This document shows, piece after piece, positions 14,648 to 22,661 of a stretch of DNA of 30,922 nucleotides. The position numbers were made by a program, and so were the translations under genes. The stretch is taken from NCBI GenBank assembly GCA_040757115.1, contig JBFLYA010000019.1, positions 1 through 30,922 on the forward strand. Reading direction: 5' to 3'. The notes beneath the pieces are model-generated. The model was not told where the DNA came from, did not search any database, and saw only the letters and a list, made by a program, of their open reading frames with translations. Every line of letters starts with the position of its first letter. Positions within the stretch are counted from its first letter, which is position 1. This DNA comes from a bacterium. GTDB lineage: Bacteria; UBA9089; CG2-30-40-21; SBAY01.

Positions 14648-15952
14648 CTATCCTATTCCCGTAACATTTACCTCATCGATGTAAAAATGTGGGCTTCTAA
14701 CCCCTTCCCAGTCGGATAACTTTGAGCCAATTGCCCGTATTTTATTAAAAATATCAAAGAGATTACAGGCAACCATTGTATCTTTCAATCTGCCAACGAC
14801 CTCTCCATTTTCCACCTTAAATCCCAATTCAACATTAAAGGCAAATTCACCGGCTAAAACATTACTCTGCCCACCACCCAGAACTAAATCTATAATAATT
14901 CCTTCCTTCATATCCTTAATCATCTCGTAGAAGTCCATATTTCCTGGTAAAACTACAATATTACTGCAATGTGGTGCAGGTAAGGAATCAAAATCTCGAT
15001 AGCCATTACCAGTGGAGTTAGTTTTTAAAAAACCGGCGGTTTGTAAATCAAAGATATAATTTTTCAAGACACCTTGTTCAATCAATGGTGTCTTTCGTGT
15101 GGCTATTCCTTCTCCATCTACCGGACAACTACTTATTCCAAAATCCATCGTTGCATCGTCATAAATAGTTATTTTATCATCAAATATCCTTTCGCCAAGT
15201 TTCCCAATCAAAGGCGAGATACCTTTTTGAACTAATTTTCCATTTACACCGAGTTTAATGGTTTCTAAAAGCGTTGGGATTAATTTTGGAGTAAATATTG
15301 CGGGTAATTTTTTGGGTTTAGCTGAAAGCTCATTTTTAGACCAGGCTAACGACTCATTTATCTTGCTCACAATAGAATTAATATCCTTATTCAAATTGCA
15401 TCCACTGACATATTCAGTTAGCCATAAGAGGCTATTATTTCTTACTAAAAGTCCAGTAACACAAAAGGTAAATATGGTTTTTTGATATTCAAAATCAACC
15501 CCTGATGTATTCATAATCTTTGTCTCTAAAATAGTTTTATTAATCTCTAACTCTTTACAAAATAACTCAGGTTCAATGTTTGATAGTCGGTCTATCAGGC
15601 TTTTCCCTAATTCTACGCCTTGTTCAATGCTAAAATTCTCAACCTCTTTATCGAATATTTTTATTTGTGGAGGAATGTGTGGTTTTGTTGGGAATTCAAA
15701 TTTAGCCTCTTGACCAAATTTAGCACTAATAATTGCATTCTCAATTAATTGGGATGGATTAGTCAGATTTGTGGTTGAAGAAAATCCAATCTTACCCTCT
15801 TTTATGACCCTTAATCCCAAACCATTGATTTGTTTGGTATTGATATATTTTAACTTATTATTTTCGAATTTAGTTTGAGTTAAAATAAATTGTTGGTGAA
15901 TGGTTTCTGCATTTGGGGTATATTTTAAAATATTATTAAAAACCTCTTCCAC
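14648..15952 (-). CDS. pmbA: PmbA/TldE-type subunit of a TldD/TldE protease
   Basis: This 434-residue protein belongs to the PmbA_TldD family. The N-terminal domain includes GLGLRVIKEGKIGFSSTTNL (residues about 43-63). The C-terminal domain includes FDDKITIYDDATMDFGISSC, VDGEGIATRKTPLIEQGVL, GNGYRDFDSLPAPHCSN and LVLGGGQSNVLAGEFAFNV. As in known PmbA/TldE subunits, the zinc-binding HExxxH motif is absent; the partner subunit supplies it. TldD/TldE complexes degrade unfolded peptides and mature some ribosomally made peptides. Translation starts at GTG 15952, whose first base is the last base of the tldD stop (TAGTG), with GGAGGAAAA upstream, so translation is coupled to tldD. Confidence 0.9.
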   Translation of the reverse strand: MEEVFNNILKYTPNAETIHQQFILTQTKFENNKLKYINTKQINGLGLRVIKEGKIGFSSTTNLTNPSQLIENAIISAKFGQEAKFEFPTKPHIPPQIKIFDKEVENFSIEQGVELGKSLIDRLSNIEPELFCKELEINKTILETKIMNTSGVDFEYQKTIFTFCVTGLLVRNNSLLWLTEYVSGCNLNKDINSIVSKINESLAWSKNELSAKPKKLPAIFTPKLIPTLLETIKLGVNGKLVQKGISPLIGKLGERIFDDKITIYDDATMDFGISSCPVDGEGIATRKTPLIEQGVLKNYIFDLQTAGFLKTNSTGNGYRDFDSLPAPHCSNIVVLPGNMDFYEMIKDMKEGIIIDLVLGGGQSNVLAGEFAFNVELGFKVENGEVVGRLKDTMVACNLFDIFNKIRAIGSKLSDWEGVRSPHFYIDEVNVTGIG

Positions 15953-17319
15953 TATTTTCCTCCAATTACGATATTTTTAATTCGGATATGTGGTCCGCCG
16001 CAGGAAACAGGTAACGGCGACTGCCCATTTTTACCACAACCACCAAGTCCACCATAAAAGATTAAATCATTACCAATCGCCTCAATATTCATTAATGTTT
16101 CAAATACATTTCCAGTCAGCACAATATCCCGTAACAACTTTTTGACCTGACCATTTTTAATTAAATAAGCCTGTTGTGCCGAGAAGGTAAACATCTCACA
16201 ATCCGTATTTCCACCAATGTATCCTTTGGCATAAATTCCTTCTTTGACATCACTTATCATTTCTTCAAAAGATAGATTTCGAGGTTCAAGATAGGTATTT
16301 GACATCCGGACAATTGGTTCAAAATTATAATTAATCGCCCTGGCATTTGCGGTGGGTTTAGCATCCATTTTAGCCGCGGTCTCACAAGAATGTAGGCGAT
16401 TTAAAAATATCCCATTTTTAATAATCTCGGTTTTGCTCGCAGGAATTCCTTCCTCATCATAGGTATAAGAACCTGCTTGAAGTTGAAGTGTGGCGTCGTC
16501 AATTATTGTTAGTTCATCACCGCCAAACCTTTTACCCAATTTCATCAGTTCTTCCATTTTTTCATTTTCGTAGATATGGTCAGCCTCGGCTAAGTGTCCA
16601 AAAGCCTCGTGAATAAATACACCACATAACTCGGGGTCAAGAACAACGGTATATTTACCTCCCTGGATACTTTTGGCTTTAAGTAAATCTACAGCTAATC
16701 TGGAGACATTTTCTACCTTATCATCCAATCCTTGAACCGTTTCATAGCCACAATAATCACCTGTAGATGTATGCGCCTGTTGAACATTCATGCCATCTTT
16801 TGCCATCGCCACAAAACTAATCCCGCTAAATACCTTTTCCTGAAGTATATCTGTGCCTTGCGAATTGGCAAAATACTGTTTTTTATAATAATCTCGATAA
16901 GTAACCTTTGAGGTTTGAATAAGTGGGGAAAAATTCAGGATAATGGAATTATATTGTTGGCAAAGGTGATATTTTTCTTCTAATGATATTTCTCTTGGGT
17001 CTTTTCCACCAGAGATTATTTTAGAATCTACAACAGGTTGGGCAAAGGCAAACTGAGTTTTACTCTTCCCGGTCAATGTTGCCTCTTGAATGGCTAATTT
17101 GATATGAGTCTCAAGTTGCTCTATATTATTAAATGAAACAAACCCAAAGCCACCATTGACTAACGCTCTAACATTCCCGCCGATTTTAGTAGTTACACCA
17201 ATATTTTCAAGTTCTTTTCCGATAAAATCTACTTTTGTGGTTTGGTTTTCCTCTATCCTGATTTCTAAATAATCTACTTTTGGGGCTTTATTGATAGCAT
17301 TTTTAATGAAATTTCTCAT
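15952..17319 (-). CDS. tldD: TldD-type zinc metalloprotease subunit
   Basis: The 455-residue protein carries the TldD active site HEAFGHLAEAD (His237, Glu238, His242) in the second half, preceded by YTVVLDPELCGVFI. It then has DDATLQLQAGSYTYDEEGIP, ARAINYNFEPIVRMSNTYL and the terminal glycine-rich GGLGGCGKNGQSPLPVSCGG. With PmbA it should form the TldD/TldE peptidase. I use ATG 17319: a longer open frame to 17436 exists, but its first 39 codons lie in mobile element E read backwards. The promoter is at 17646-17674 on the far side of that element. The start region is GGAAAATAAATATG. Element E has inserted within what was probably AGAGGAAAATAAATATG, leaving only a partial ribosome site. Confidence 0.92.
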   Translation of the reverse strand: MRNFIKNAINKAPKVDYLEIRIEENQTTKVDFIGKELENIGVTTKIGGNVRALVNGGFGFVSFNNIEQLETHIKLAIQEATLTGKSKTQFAFAQPVVDSKIISGGKDPREISLEEKYHLCQQYNSIILNFSPLIQTSKVTYRDYYKKQYFANSQGTDILQEKVFSGISFVAMAKDGMNVQQAHTSTGDYCGYETVQGLDDKVENVSRLAVDLLKAKSIQGGKYTVVLDPELCGVFIHEAFGHLAEADHIYENEKMEELMKLGKRFGGDELTIIDDATLQLQAGSYTYDEEGIPASKTEIIKNGIFLNRLHSCETAAKMDAKPTANARAINYNFEPIVRMSNTYLEPRNLSFEEMISDVKEGIYAKGYIGGNTDCEMFTFSAQQAYLIKNGQVKKLLRDIVLTGNVFETLMNIEAIGNDLIFYGGLGGCGKNGQSPLPVSCGGPHIRIKNIVIGGK

Positions 17320-17330
17320 ATTTATTTTCC

Positions 17331-17602
17331 GTAACCGTTCAGATGATAATTTACCGCAGAGACGCAGAGGAACAGAGAAAATATAGAAATAAATCAGATA
17401 ACATAAAAGATTATTGATGCAGACATGAAAATACATAGGACCTGCTTACCGAATGTTCAGCAGGCAAGCCAGATTTGTTAATCAATTTTAATGTTGTTGT
17501 ACTCAAGATCTTGCCCTGATGAAAATCAGGGATGTTAAGCGTCTCGTAAATAGATTTTAATTTTTTTCTCTGCGTCTCTGTGTCTCTGCGGTGAACGGTT
17601 AC
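17331..17602. mobile_element. Mobile element E: 11-bp terminal inverted repeats, 8-bp target duplication, decayed GxxExxY gene
   Basis: The ends are GTAACCGTTCA (17331-17341) and TGAACGGTTAC (17592-17602), perfect inverted repeats. They are followed inwards by ACCGCAGAGACGCAGAGG on the left and CTGTGTCTCTGCGGTG on the right. TATTTTCC lies immediately outside each end (17323-17330 and 17603-17610). The interior carries a decayed gene on the + strand. The element lies between the tldD promoter and the tldD start, on the leader side of the tldD-ribD divergent region, and with the two promoters explains the 459-bp gap 17320-17778. Confidence 0.88.
17383..17560 (+). pseudogene. GxxExxY-family gene remnant (PD-(D/E)XK-like), copy 1
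   Basis: At 17383-17447 the sequence reads IEINQIT, stop, KIIDADMKIHRT. That is the GxxExxY N-terminus (xINQITEKIIGAAIEVHKTL), in which the Gly is now Asp and the motif is ruined. At about 17477-17510 it reads LLINFNVVVLK and ends DVKRLVNRF with TAA at 17558-17560, the conserved C-terminus of the family. Between them the centre is deleted. Two small palindromes have appeared: CCTGCT/AGCAGG near 17432-17462, and CCCTGAT-GAAA-ATCAGGG at 17514-17531, which splits the C-terminal part. Full-length members are about 125-130 residues, so this copy is dead. Confidence 0.8.
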
Positions 17603-17645
17603 TATTTTCCTCTGAAAATGGAAAAATGTAATTCTAACGATTTAT

Positions 17646-17674
17646 ATTATAACCTTTTCTTTGGCTTGCGTCAA
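17646..17674 (-). promoter_or_regulatory. Promoter of tldD-pmbA
   Basis: On the - strand TTGACG (17669-17674), 17-nt spacer, TATAAT (17646-17651). It is about 330 bp from the tldD start because element E lies between; without the element the leader would be about 45 nt. Confidence 0.75.
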
Positions 17675-17701
17675 GAATTATTTTATCAGGGTGGAATTTT
17701 G

Positions 17702-17730
17702 TTGACAGGTGATAAATCTTCTGGTAAAAT
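17702..17730 (+). promoter_or_regulatory. Extended -10 promoter of ribD
   Basis: TTGACA (17702-17707), 17-nt spacer, TAAAAT (17725-17730) with TGG just upstream. A start near 17737 gives a leader of about 40 nt to ATG 17779. The -35 box lies 28 bp from the divergent tldD promoter. No riboswitch would fit this leader. Confidence 0.85.
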
Positions 17731-17778
17731 ATACCCAAGAGAATACAACATCCAAAATACCAAAAAGAGAATATATTT

Positions 17779-18825
17779 ATGGATAAAAAATATATAAAAC
17801 GGACATTTATACTGGCAAAGAAATCGGCTGGTAAAACTAACCCTAATCCTATGGTTGGAGCAATCGTGGTCAAAGACGGTCAGGTTGTTGGAGAAGGCTA
17901 TCATAAGGGACCAGGATTTGCTCATGCAGAAATAAATGCCCTTAACCAGGCTAAAACAAAAGCAAGAGGAGCAACCCTTTATGTGAACTTAGAGCCCTGT
18001 TCTCATCAAGGTCGAACTCCACCCTGTACCAAAAGTATTATTAAAGCAGGAATCAAAAAGGTCGTAGCCAGTATGCTTGACCCAAATTCAATAGTTTCAG
18101 GTAAAGAAGAATTAGAAAAAGCAGGTATCCTGGTAGAAGTAGGAATGTTAGAAGAAGAGGCAAAAAAACTCAACGAGGTCTATATTAAATATATGACGAC
18201 TAAATTGCCTTTTGTCATTCTTAAATCGGCTATTACCTTAGATGGCAAGATAACAACATTAGAGAAAAGTTGGATTACCTCTAATGAAAGCAGAAGATTA
18301 GTTCACAGGTTACGGGCAGAAGTTGATGCGATTTTAGCTGGCAAAAACACCATTTTAATTGATGACCCATTACTTACGGCTAGAATAAAAGGAGCAAAAG
18401 ACCCATTTAAAATAATTGTGGATACAAAATTAGAAACTCCACTTTCGGCAAAGGTATTAAAAAATCCTGAGAAGGTAATCATCGCTACAACTAAACAGGC
18501 ACAGGAACATAAAATTCATAGCCTGAAGAAATTAGGGGCAAAAATCTTAATTCTACCTGAATCTAAAAAAATGGTAGATATTAAAGAATTAATGAAAGAA
18601 TTAGGAGAGATGGAAATAACCAGTATTTTAGTCGAAGGTGGGGCTCAAATGAATGCCTCTTTTTTAGAAAATGGATTGGTCGATAAGGTATTCTTTTTTA
18701 TTGCCCCTAAAATAGCCGGTAATAAACAAGTCAGTGCAGTCGGAGATTTGACCCAAACAATCCGATTAAAAGAACTCACGACGAGAAAAATAGGCAATGA
18801 TATTCTGATATGTGGTTATGTTTGA
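17779..18825 (+). CDS. ribD: Bifunctional riboflavin biosynthesis protein RibD (deaminase-reductase)
   Basis: The 348-residue protein has the usual two domains. Residues 1-145 form the pyrimidine deaminase with zinc ligands in HAE (49-51) and the PC...C motif LEPCSHQGRTPPCT (Cys74, Cys83). Residues about 147-348 form the reductase, containing ITLDGKITT, SRRLVHRLRAEVDAILAGKN and ILVEGGAQMNASFLE. It catalyses two successive steps from 2,5-diamino-6-ribosylamino-pyrimidinone 5'-phosphate toward riboflavin. All expected residues are present and length is normal. Other rib genes are not adjacent, so it is scattered rather than in a rib operon. Confidence 0.95.
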   Translation: MDKKYIKRTFILAKKSAGKTNPNPMVGAIVVKDGQVVGEGYHKGPGFAHAEINALNQAKTKARGATLYVNLEPCSHQGRTPPCTKSIIKAGIKKVVASMLDPNSIVSGKEELEKAGILVEVGMLEEEAKKLNEVYIKYMTTKLPFVILKSAITLDGKITTLEKSWITSNESRRLVHRLRAEVDAILAGKNTILIDDPLLTARIKGAKDPFKIIVDTKLETPLSAKVLKNPEKVIIATTKQAQEHKIHSLKKLGAKILILPESKKMVDIKELMKELGEMEITSILVEGGAQMNASFLENGLVDKVFFFIAPKIAGNKQVSAVGDLTQTIRLKELTTRKIGNDILICGYV

Positions 18826-18905
18826 ACCAGGTAGAAACCAATCTCCCTTACTCTTTGAACCTACTGTCTCACTTCACTTCTGGGTAAATAATTACAAAAA
18901 AGATA

Positions 18906-18935
18906 TTGACAAAAAATGGACTTAAATGGTATAGT
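18906..18935 (+). promoter_or_regulatory. Extended -10 promoter of proA
   Basis: TTGACA (18906-18911), 18-nt spacer, TATAGT (18930-18935) preceded by TGG. GGAGGA at 18944-18948 follows at once and serves ATG 18955. This places an in-frame ATG at 18916 inside the promoter and rules it out as the start. Confidence 0.85.
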
Positions 18936-18954
18936 TATTGGACGGAGGAAAAAA

Positions 18955-20214
18955 ATGGAAATTAAAGATGAAGTAACTAAAATCGCTAATTTATCAAAAC
19001 AGGCATCTTTTAAACTATCTAATTTATCTTCAAAGATTAAAGATACCGCTTTACTGGCAATGGCAAAGGCGATTGAAGAGAGTGCAAATATTATCCTTGA
19101 AGAAAACAAAAAAGACCTCGAGTTTGCTAAAAGTCAGGGTTTATCGTCAGCACTAATTGATAGACTTACACTGAATGAAAAACGAATAAAGGTAATGGCA
19201 GATGGACTACGCGATGTGGCTAATTTACCCGACCCGATAGGTGAAATTATCTCTATGTCAAAAAGACCCAATGGGTTACAAATTGGTCGGGTGAGGATTC
19301 CTTTAGGAGTCGTGGGTATTATTTATGAGGCAAGGCCAAATGTTACCGCCGATGCGGTGGGATTATGCCTTAAATCTGGCAATGCGGTCATTCTTCGCGG
19401 TGGCACAGAGGCAATCAACTCAAATAAAATTATTGTTAGGATACTTGATTCTGCCGCGATTTCAATTGGTATCCCCCAAAATAGCGTGTCTTTGATTGAA
19501 ATTACCGATAGGCAAGCCGTCCGTGAATTAGTTAAATTAAATCATCTGATAGATGTCATCATTCTGCGTGGGGGTAAAGGATTAATCGAGACAATTGGTG
19601 AAGAGACGAAAGTTCCAATCATTGCCCATGGAGAAGGTAATTGCCATGTCTATGTTGATTGTCCAGCAGATCTGGCTATGGCGGCAGAAATTGCTTTTAA
19701 TGCCAAGGTTCAAAGACCTGGCGTTTGCAATGCTATCGAGTCACTTTTAGTTCATCAAGATGTTGCCCGGGAATTTTTACCCACAATAATAAACCGCCTG
19801 AAATCAGCAAAGGTAGAAATAAGGGGTTGTCCCCAAACCCGAGAGATAGTTTCGGAAGGAATAATACAAGCAACTGAAGAAGATTGGTATAAAGAATATT
19901 TAGATTTGATTTTAGCCGTAAAGGTCGTTTCCGGATTAGACGAGGCAATTGAACATATCAATATTTATGGTTCTTCGCACTCAGAGGCGATTGTAACTTC
20001 ATCATATAGAAATGCCCGTCGATTTCTTCAAGAAGTAGATGCGGCGGCAGTTTATGTCAATGCCTCAACGCGATTTACGGATGGTGCTGAATTTGGTTTA
20101 GGGGCAGAGATTGGTATTTCGACCCAAAAATTACATGCCCGCGGTCCAATGGGACTTGTGGAATTAACTACAACTAAATTTATTATATTGGGAGATGGAC
20201 AAATCAGGGAATAA
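18955..20214 (+). CDS. proA: Glutamate-5-semialdehyde dehydrogenase (proline biosynthesis)
   Basis: From ATG 18955 the protein has 419 residues, the normal ProA length. Family segments are RIPLGVVGIIYEARPNVT, LKSGNAVILRGGTEAI, the catalytic cysteine in RPGVCNA (Cys258), the C-terminal SHSEAI, and ASTRFTDGAEFGLGAEIGIS. It reduces gamma-glutamyl phosphate to glutamate-5-semialdehyde using NADPH in the cytoplasm. proB, the usual neighbour, is not in the window. The start is fixed by the GGAGGA ribosome site seven bases upstream. Confidence 0.95.
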   Translation: MEIKDEVTKIANLSKQASFKLSNLSSKIKDTALLAMAKAIEESANIILEENKKDLEFAKSQGLSSALIDRLTLNEKRIKVMADGLRDVANLPDPIGEIISMSKRPNGLQIGRVRIPLGVVGIIYEARPNVTADAVGLCLKSGNAVILRGGTEAINSNKIIVRILDSAAISIGIPQNSVSLIEITDRQAVRELVKLNHLIDVIILRGGKGLIETIGEETKVPIIAHGEGNCHVYVDCPADLAMAAEIAFNAKVQRPGVCNAIESLLVHQDVAREFLPTIINRLKSAKVEIRGCPQTREIVSEGIIQATEEDWYKEYLDLILAVKVVSGLDEAIEHINIYGSSHSEAIVTSSYRNARRFLQEVDAAAVYVNASTRFTDGAEFGLGAEIGISTQKLHARGPMGLVELTTTKFIILGDGQIRE

Positions 20215-20228
20215 TTTGTATGAAATAT

Positions 20229-20258
20229 TTGACAAATTTTGATTTTACTTACCATAAT
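20229..20258 (+). promoter_or_regulatory. Probable promoter of the restriction-modification operon
   Basis: TTGACA (20229-20234), 18-nt spacer, CATAAT (20253-20258). It is about 130 bp before ATG 20389. The intervening leader shows no controller-protein box or small ORF that I can support. Confidence 0.65.
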
Positions 20259-20388
20259 GAGGACGAATCCAGATTTTCTAATTATTATTGAAAAACAATC
20301 AATGGCATGCCAAAAAGTAAATGGGGAAATAGAGATAGATTCATAAGTCTATAAGTTATATGAAATGGTAGGTTAAGGGAAGAAGTAC

Positions 20389-21690
20389 ATGGTGGAAACA
20401 GATATAACCAGAAAAGAGATTTTAGGCTTAAATATGCAACCAGAGCCAACTTCAGAGATTAAGTCGATATCGAATTTACCTAAAATAACTTCAGTTATAT
20501 TGACGAAAGAATTTGAATTACTACCTAATACCTCAGAGGTTTTTGAATTAGAATTTGCCTTCTATGAACATAGATTCCTGACTAAAGATGAAATCATTCA
20601 TAGAGGGGCATTTTTCAAAAGTGTTGATGGAATACCTACTTATCATTATATAATTTGTTCAAATAATAGCCCTCTGGTATGGGAAGGAAGATCGGAGATA
20701 ACCAGGTCATACTTCAAAGAGGGTAGCTTTTCTACAGGTTATGCCACACACGGACTTTTTCCATACAGAGGTAAATTCCATCCACAACTTATTAAAGGTA
20801 TACTGAATATTTTAAAGGTTCAACAAGAAGATGTTGTCCTTGACCCTATGTGTGGAAGTGGAACATTAAATGTTGAGGCAAGTATTATTGGGATTGATTC
20901 TATTGGTATTGAGAAAAGTCCATTTTGTGTATTGATGAGTAAAGTAAAGCAGGAAGCATTAAAAATTGAAAATGCCCAATTATCATCAATACTTAGGGAT
21001 ATGCACAAAAATTATAAAATTCTAATAAGTAGTAAGAAATTGCCAGAGGATTTTTCTTATCATAATGGGTTCAACCCAGAAAAGGCAGTAACCCTACTTG
21101 CTTTCTTAGATGCTATGGGATATGCGAGGAGATGCTCAAAAAGTATAGATGTTCTTTTCCCCTCAGTCCTTAAGAGATATGTAGGGCAAATTGGTTCGTT
21201 TGTTCATGCAAGAGATAAACTTAAGCTTAAGATTGGTAAGGCAAGATTTGAACCTGGTGATGCAAAACATCTTCCTTTAGAAGATAATTCAATAGATGGT
21301 ATTATTACCTCTCCTCCTTATTCCTTTGCCATTGACTATGCAGAAAATGACCGACCACAATTAGAGTATTTGGGATATGATGTATCTAAACTTAAGGATG
21401 AGATGATCGGGCTTGTTGGGAAAACCAGAAAAGAAAAACTGGCTAATTACTTTGAGGATATGAATAAGGTTTTGTCCGAGATGTCCCGGATTTTGAAAAT
21501 CGGCAAATATGCGGTAATCATAATAGGCTCAAACGATGTTCAAACAGGCGGAATAAGGTTGGAGACTAAAGTTGAAGAAATGGCATTAAAACATGGATTT
21601 GTCCTTGACCAGAAAATGGTAAAGCCAATTAAAGGAATACAGAATACAATGAGGGATGAGTATATGTTGTTTTTAAGGAGGGTGAAATGA
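20389..21690 (+). CDS. DNA methyltransferase 1 of a three-gene restriction-modification system
   Basis: The 433-residue protein has an N-terminal region of about 115 residues without a recognised domain. Then comes the segment GLFPYRGKFHPQLIKGIL typical of DNA amino-methyltransferases, motif I DPMCGSGT (152-159) for SAM binding, and the catalytic motif IV TSPPY (307-311). Motif I precedes motif IV, and SPPY fits N4-cytosine or N6-adenine methylation. It is followed by the conserved LEYLGYD segment. A well-formed RBS-like GGGAAG lies upstream. The TGA overlaps the nuclease ATG by 4 nt, so the genes are coupled. The target sequence cannot be read from the protein. Confidence 0.85.
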   Translation: MVETDITRKEILGLNMQPEPTSEIKSISNLPKITSVILTKEFELLPNTSEVFELEFAFYEHRFLTKDEIIHRGAFFKSVDGIPTYHYIICSNNSPLVWEGRSEITRSYFKEGSFSTGYATHGLFPYRGKFHPQLIKGILNILKVQQEDVVLDPMCGSGTLNVEASIIGIDSIGIEKSPFCVLMSKVKQEALKIENAQLSSILRDMHKNYKILISSKKLPEDFSYHNGFNPEKAVTLLAFLDAMGYARRCSKSIDVLFPSVLKRYVGQIGSFVHARDKLKLKIGKARFEPGDAKHLPLEDNSIDGIITSPPYSFAIDYAENDRPQLEYLGYDVSKLKDEMIGLVGKTRKEKLANYFEDMNKVLSEMSRILKIGKYAVIIIGSNDVQTGGIRLETKVEEMALKHGFVLDQKMVKPIKGIQNTMRDEYMLFLRRVK

Positions 21691-22661
21691 TGATATACTA
21701 TCCACCATTAGATGAGAAGTTCAACACTGTAATCTCAAAGAACACCTTCTATTTTTATAACGAAGGGTTTGAAGAATACTATGAGGGGTATATTTCATCT
21801 ATTGCTCAGAATATTTTTCTGCTTAAGAACAGGATAGAAAGGGAAGGGCTAAAAGAGTCTGTTTTGCTTACACACATTACAGAGGTTGAAGATGGATTAG
21901 ATGCAATTTTAACTGTAACTGGTTTCTCAAAAGAGAGTTTGCAAAGATTAGTCACATTCATAAGAGCTACAAATGACAAAACTTTATCCGACCTCGTCAA
22001 TAAAGATTCTTGGCCAATTGAGGATTTTAAAACTGAATGGGGTCTGGATAAAATAAAAACTATTATTAAAACAAACAAGAAGTTTGCTGAAGGCATTGTA
22101 AATCTGTTCTTTAGAGGGCCTACGGTTCCTGTGATAAAGAATGTTCTCCCACTTTTTGAATTTAAGAAGATTAATATTAATAAATTCAGTTTTTCTATAG
22201 AATCTCTGGTAGATACAATAATACGATACAAGACAAAGGGTTCGTATAAAGCCGCCAGAGAAGGAAATCCTGAGGTTGTAATCGAGCAAATTTTAACCTC
22301 CCATAAACTGACCTTTGAGAAAGGGAAATTCAGAATTCCAGAAGCAGGTAATATTCCAAGAACGATGGACTTCATTATTCCCAACAAGACATCGCCAAAA
22401 ATAATAATTGAGTGTTCGTATTCGGTAACTACTGCCTCAGGAATGGGAGACAAAGCAAAAACAGAAAAGACCGTGGCTGATTATCTGAAAAAAAATTATC
22501 CAGATGTAGTATTCGTTGGTTTTGTAGATGGAATTGGCTGGTATGTGAGAAGGGGTGACTTGAAACGGATGGTTGAGGCGTATGATTTTGTTTTTACATT
22601 TAGCAGGGATGAACTGGAGAGATTTAAAAATTTGTTAGCGGAGTTCTTTTATGGAAGATAA
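21687..22661 (+). CDS. Probable type II restriction endonuclease (PD-(D/E)XK-like, DpnII-like architecture)
   Basis: This 324-residue protein sits between two methyltransferase genes and overlaps both. Its N-terminal two thirds are mostly helical and unrecognised. The C-terminal third has a nuclease-like core: IPRTMDFIIPNKTSPKIII with Asp228, then IECSYS with Glu242, then a lysine-containing GMGDKAKTEKT (Lys256, Lys258). This pattern, with the third residue not directly after the Glu, resembles the core of DpnII-type enzymes, where an E-x-N-F/Y strand is followed by a glycine-serine-lysine loop. I therefore call it a nuclease with good but not full confidence and do not name a target. GGAGGGTG upstream of ATG 21687 is a strong ribosome site. 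Confidence 0.75.
   Translation: MMIYYPPLDEKFNTVISKNTFYFYNEGFEEYYEGYISSIAQNIFLLKNRIEREGLKESVLLTHITEVEDGLDAILTVTGFSKESLQRLVTFIRATNDKTLSDLVNKDSWPIEDFKTEWGLDKIKTIIKTNKKFAEGIVNLFFRGPTVPVIKNVLPLFEFKKININKFSFSIESLVDTIIRYKTKGSYKAAREGNPEVVIEQILTSHKLTFEKGKFRIPEAGNIPRTMDFIIPNKTSPKIIIECSYSVTTASGMGDKAKTEKTVADYLKKNYPDVVFVGFVDGIGWYVRRGDLKRMVEAYDFVFTFSRDELERFKNLLAEFFYGR

Noticed and set aside
17320-17436. 39-codon N-terminal extension of the TldD reading frame
   Set aside because: These codons read mobile element E backwards. The same residues (LCYLIYFxxFSxPLRLCG) appear on the opposite strand of element G, and the family core begins at Met 17319.
18916-18954. Upstream ATG of proA
   Set aside because: It lies inside the proA promoter; the ribosome site and the family N-terminus fit ATG 18955.
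21806-22453. 215-codon open frame opposite the nuclease gene
   Set aside because: It is a shadow of the nuclease gene, which has coupled starts and stops with both neighbours.
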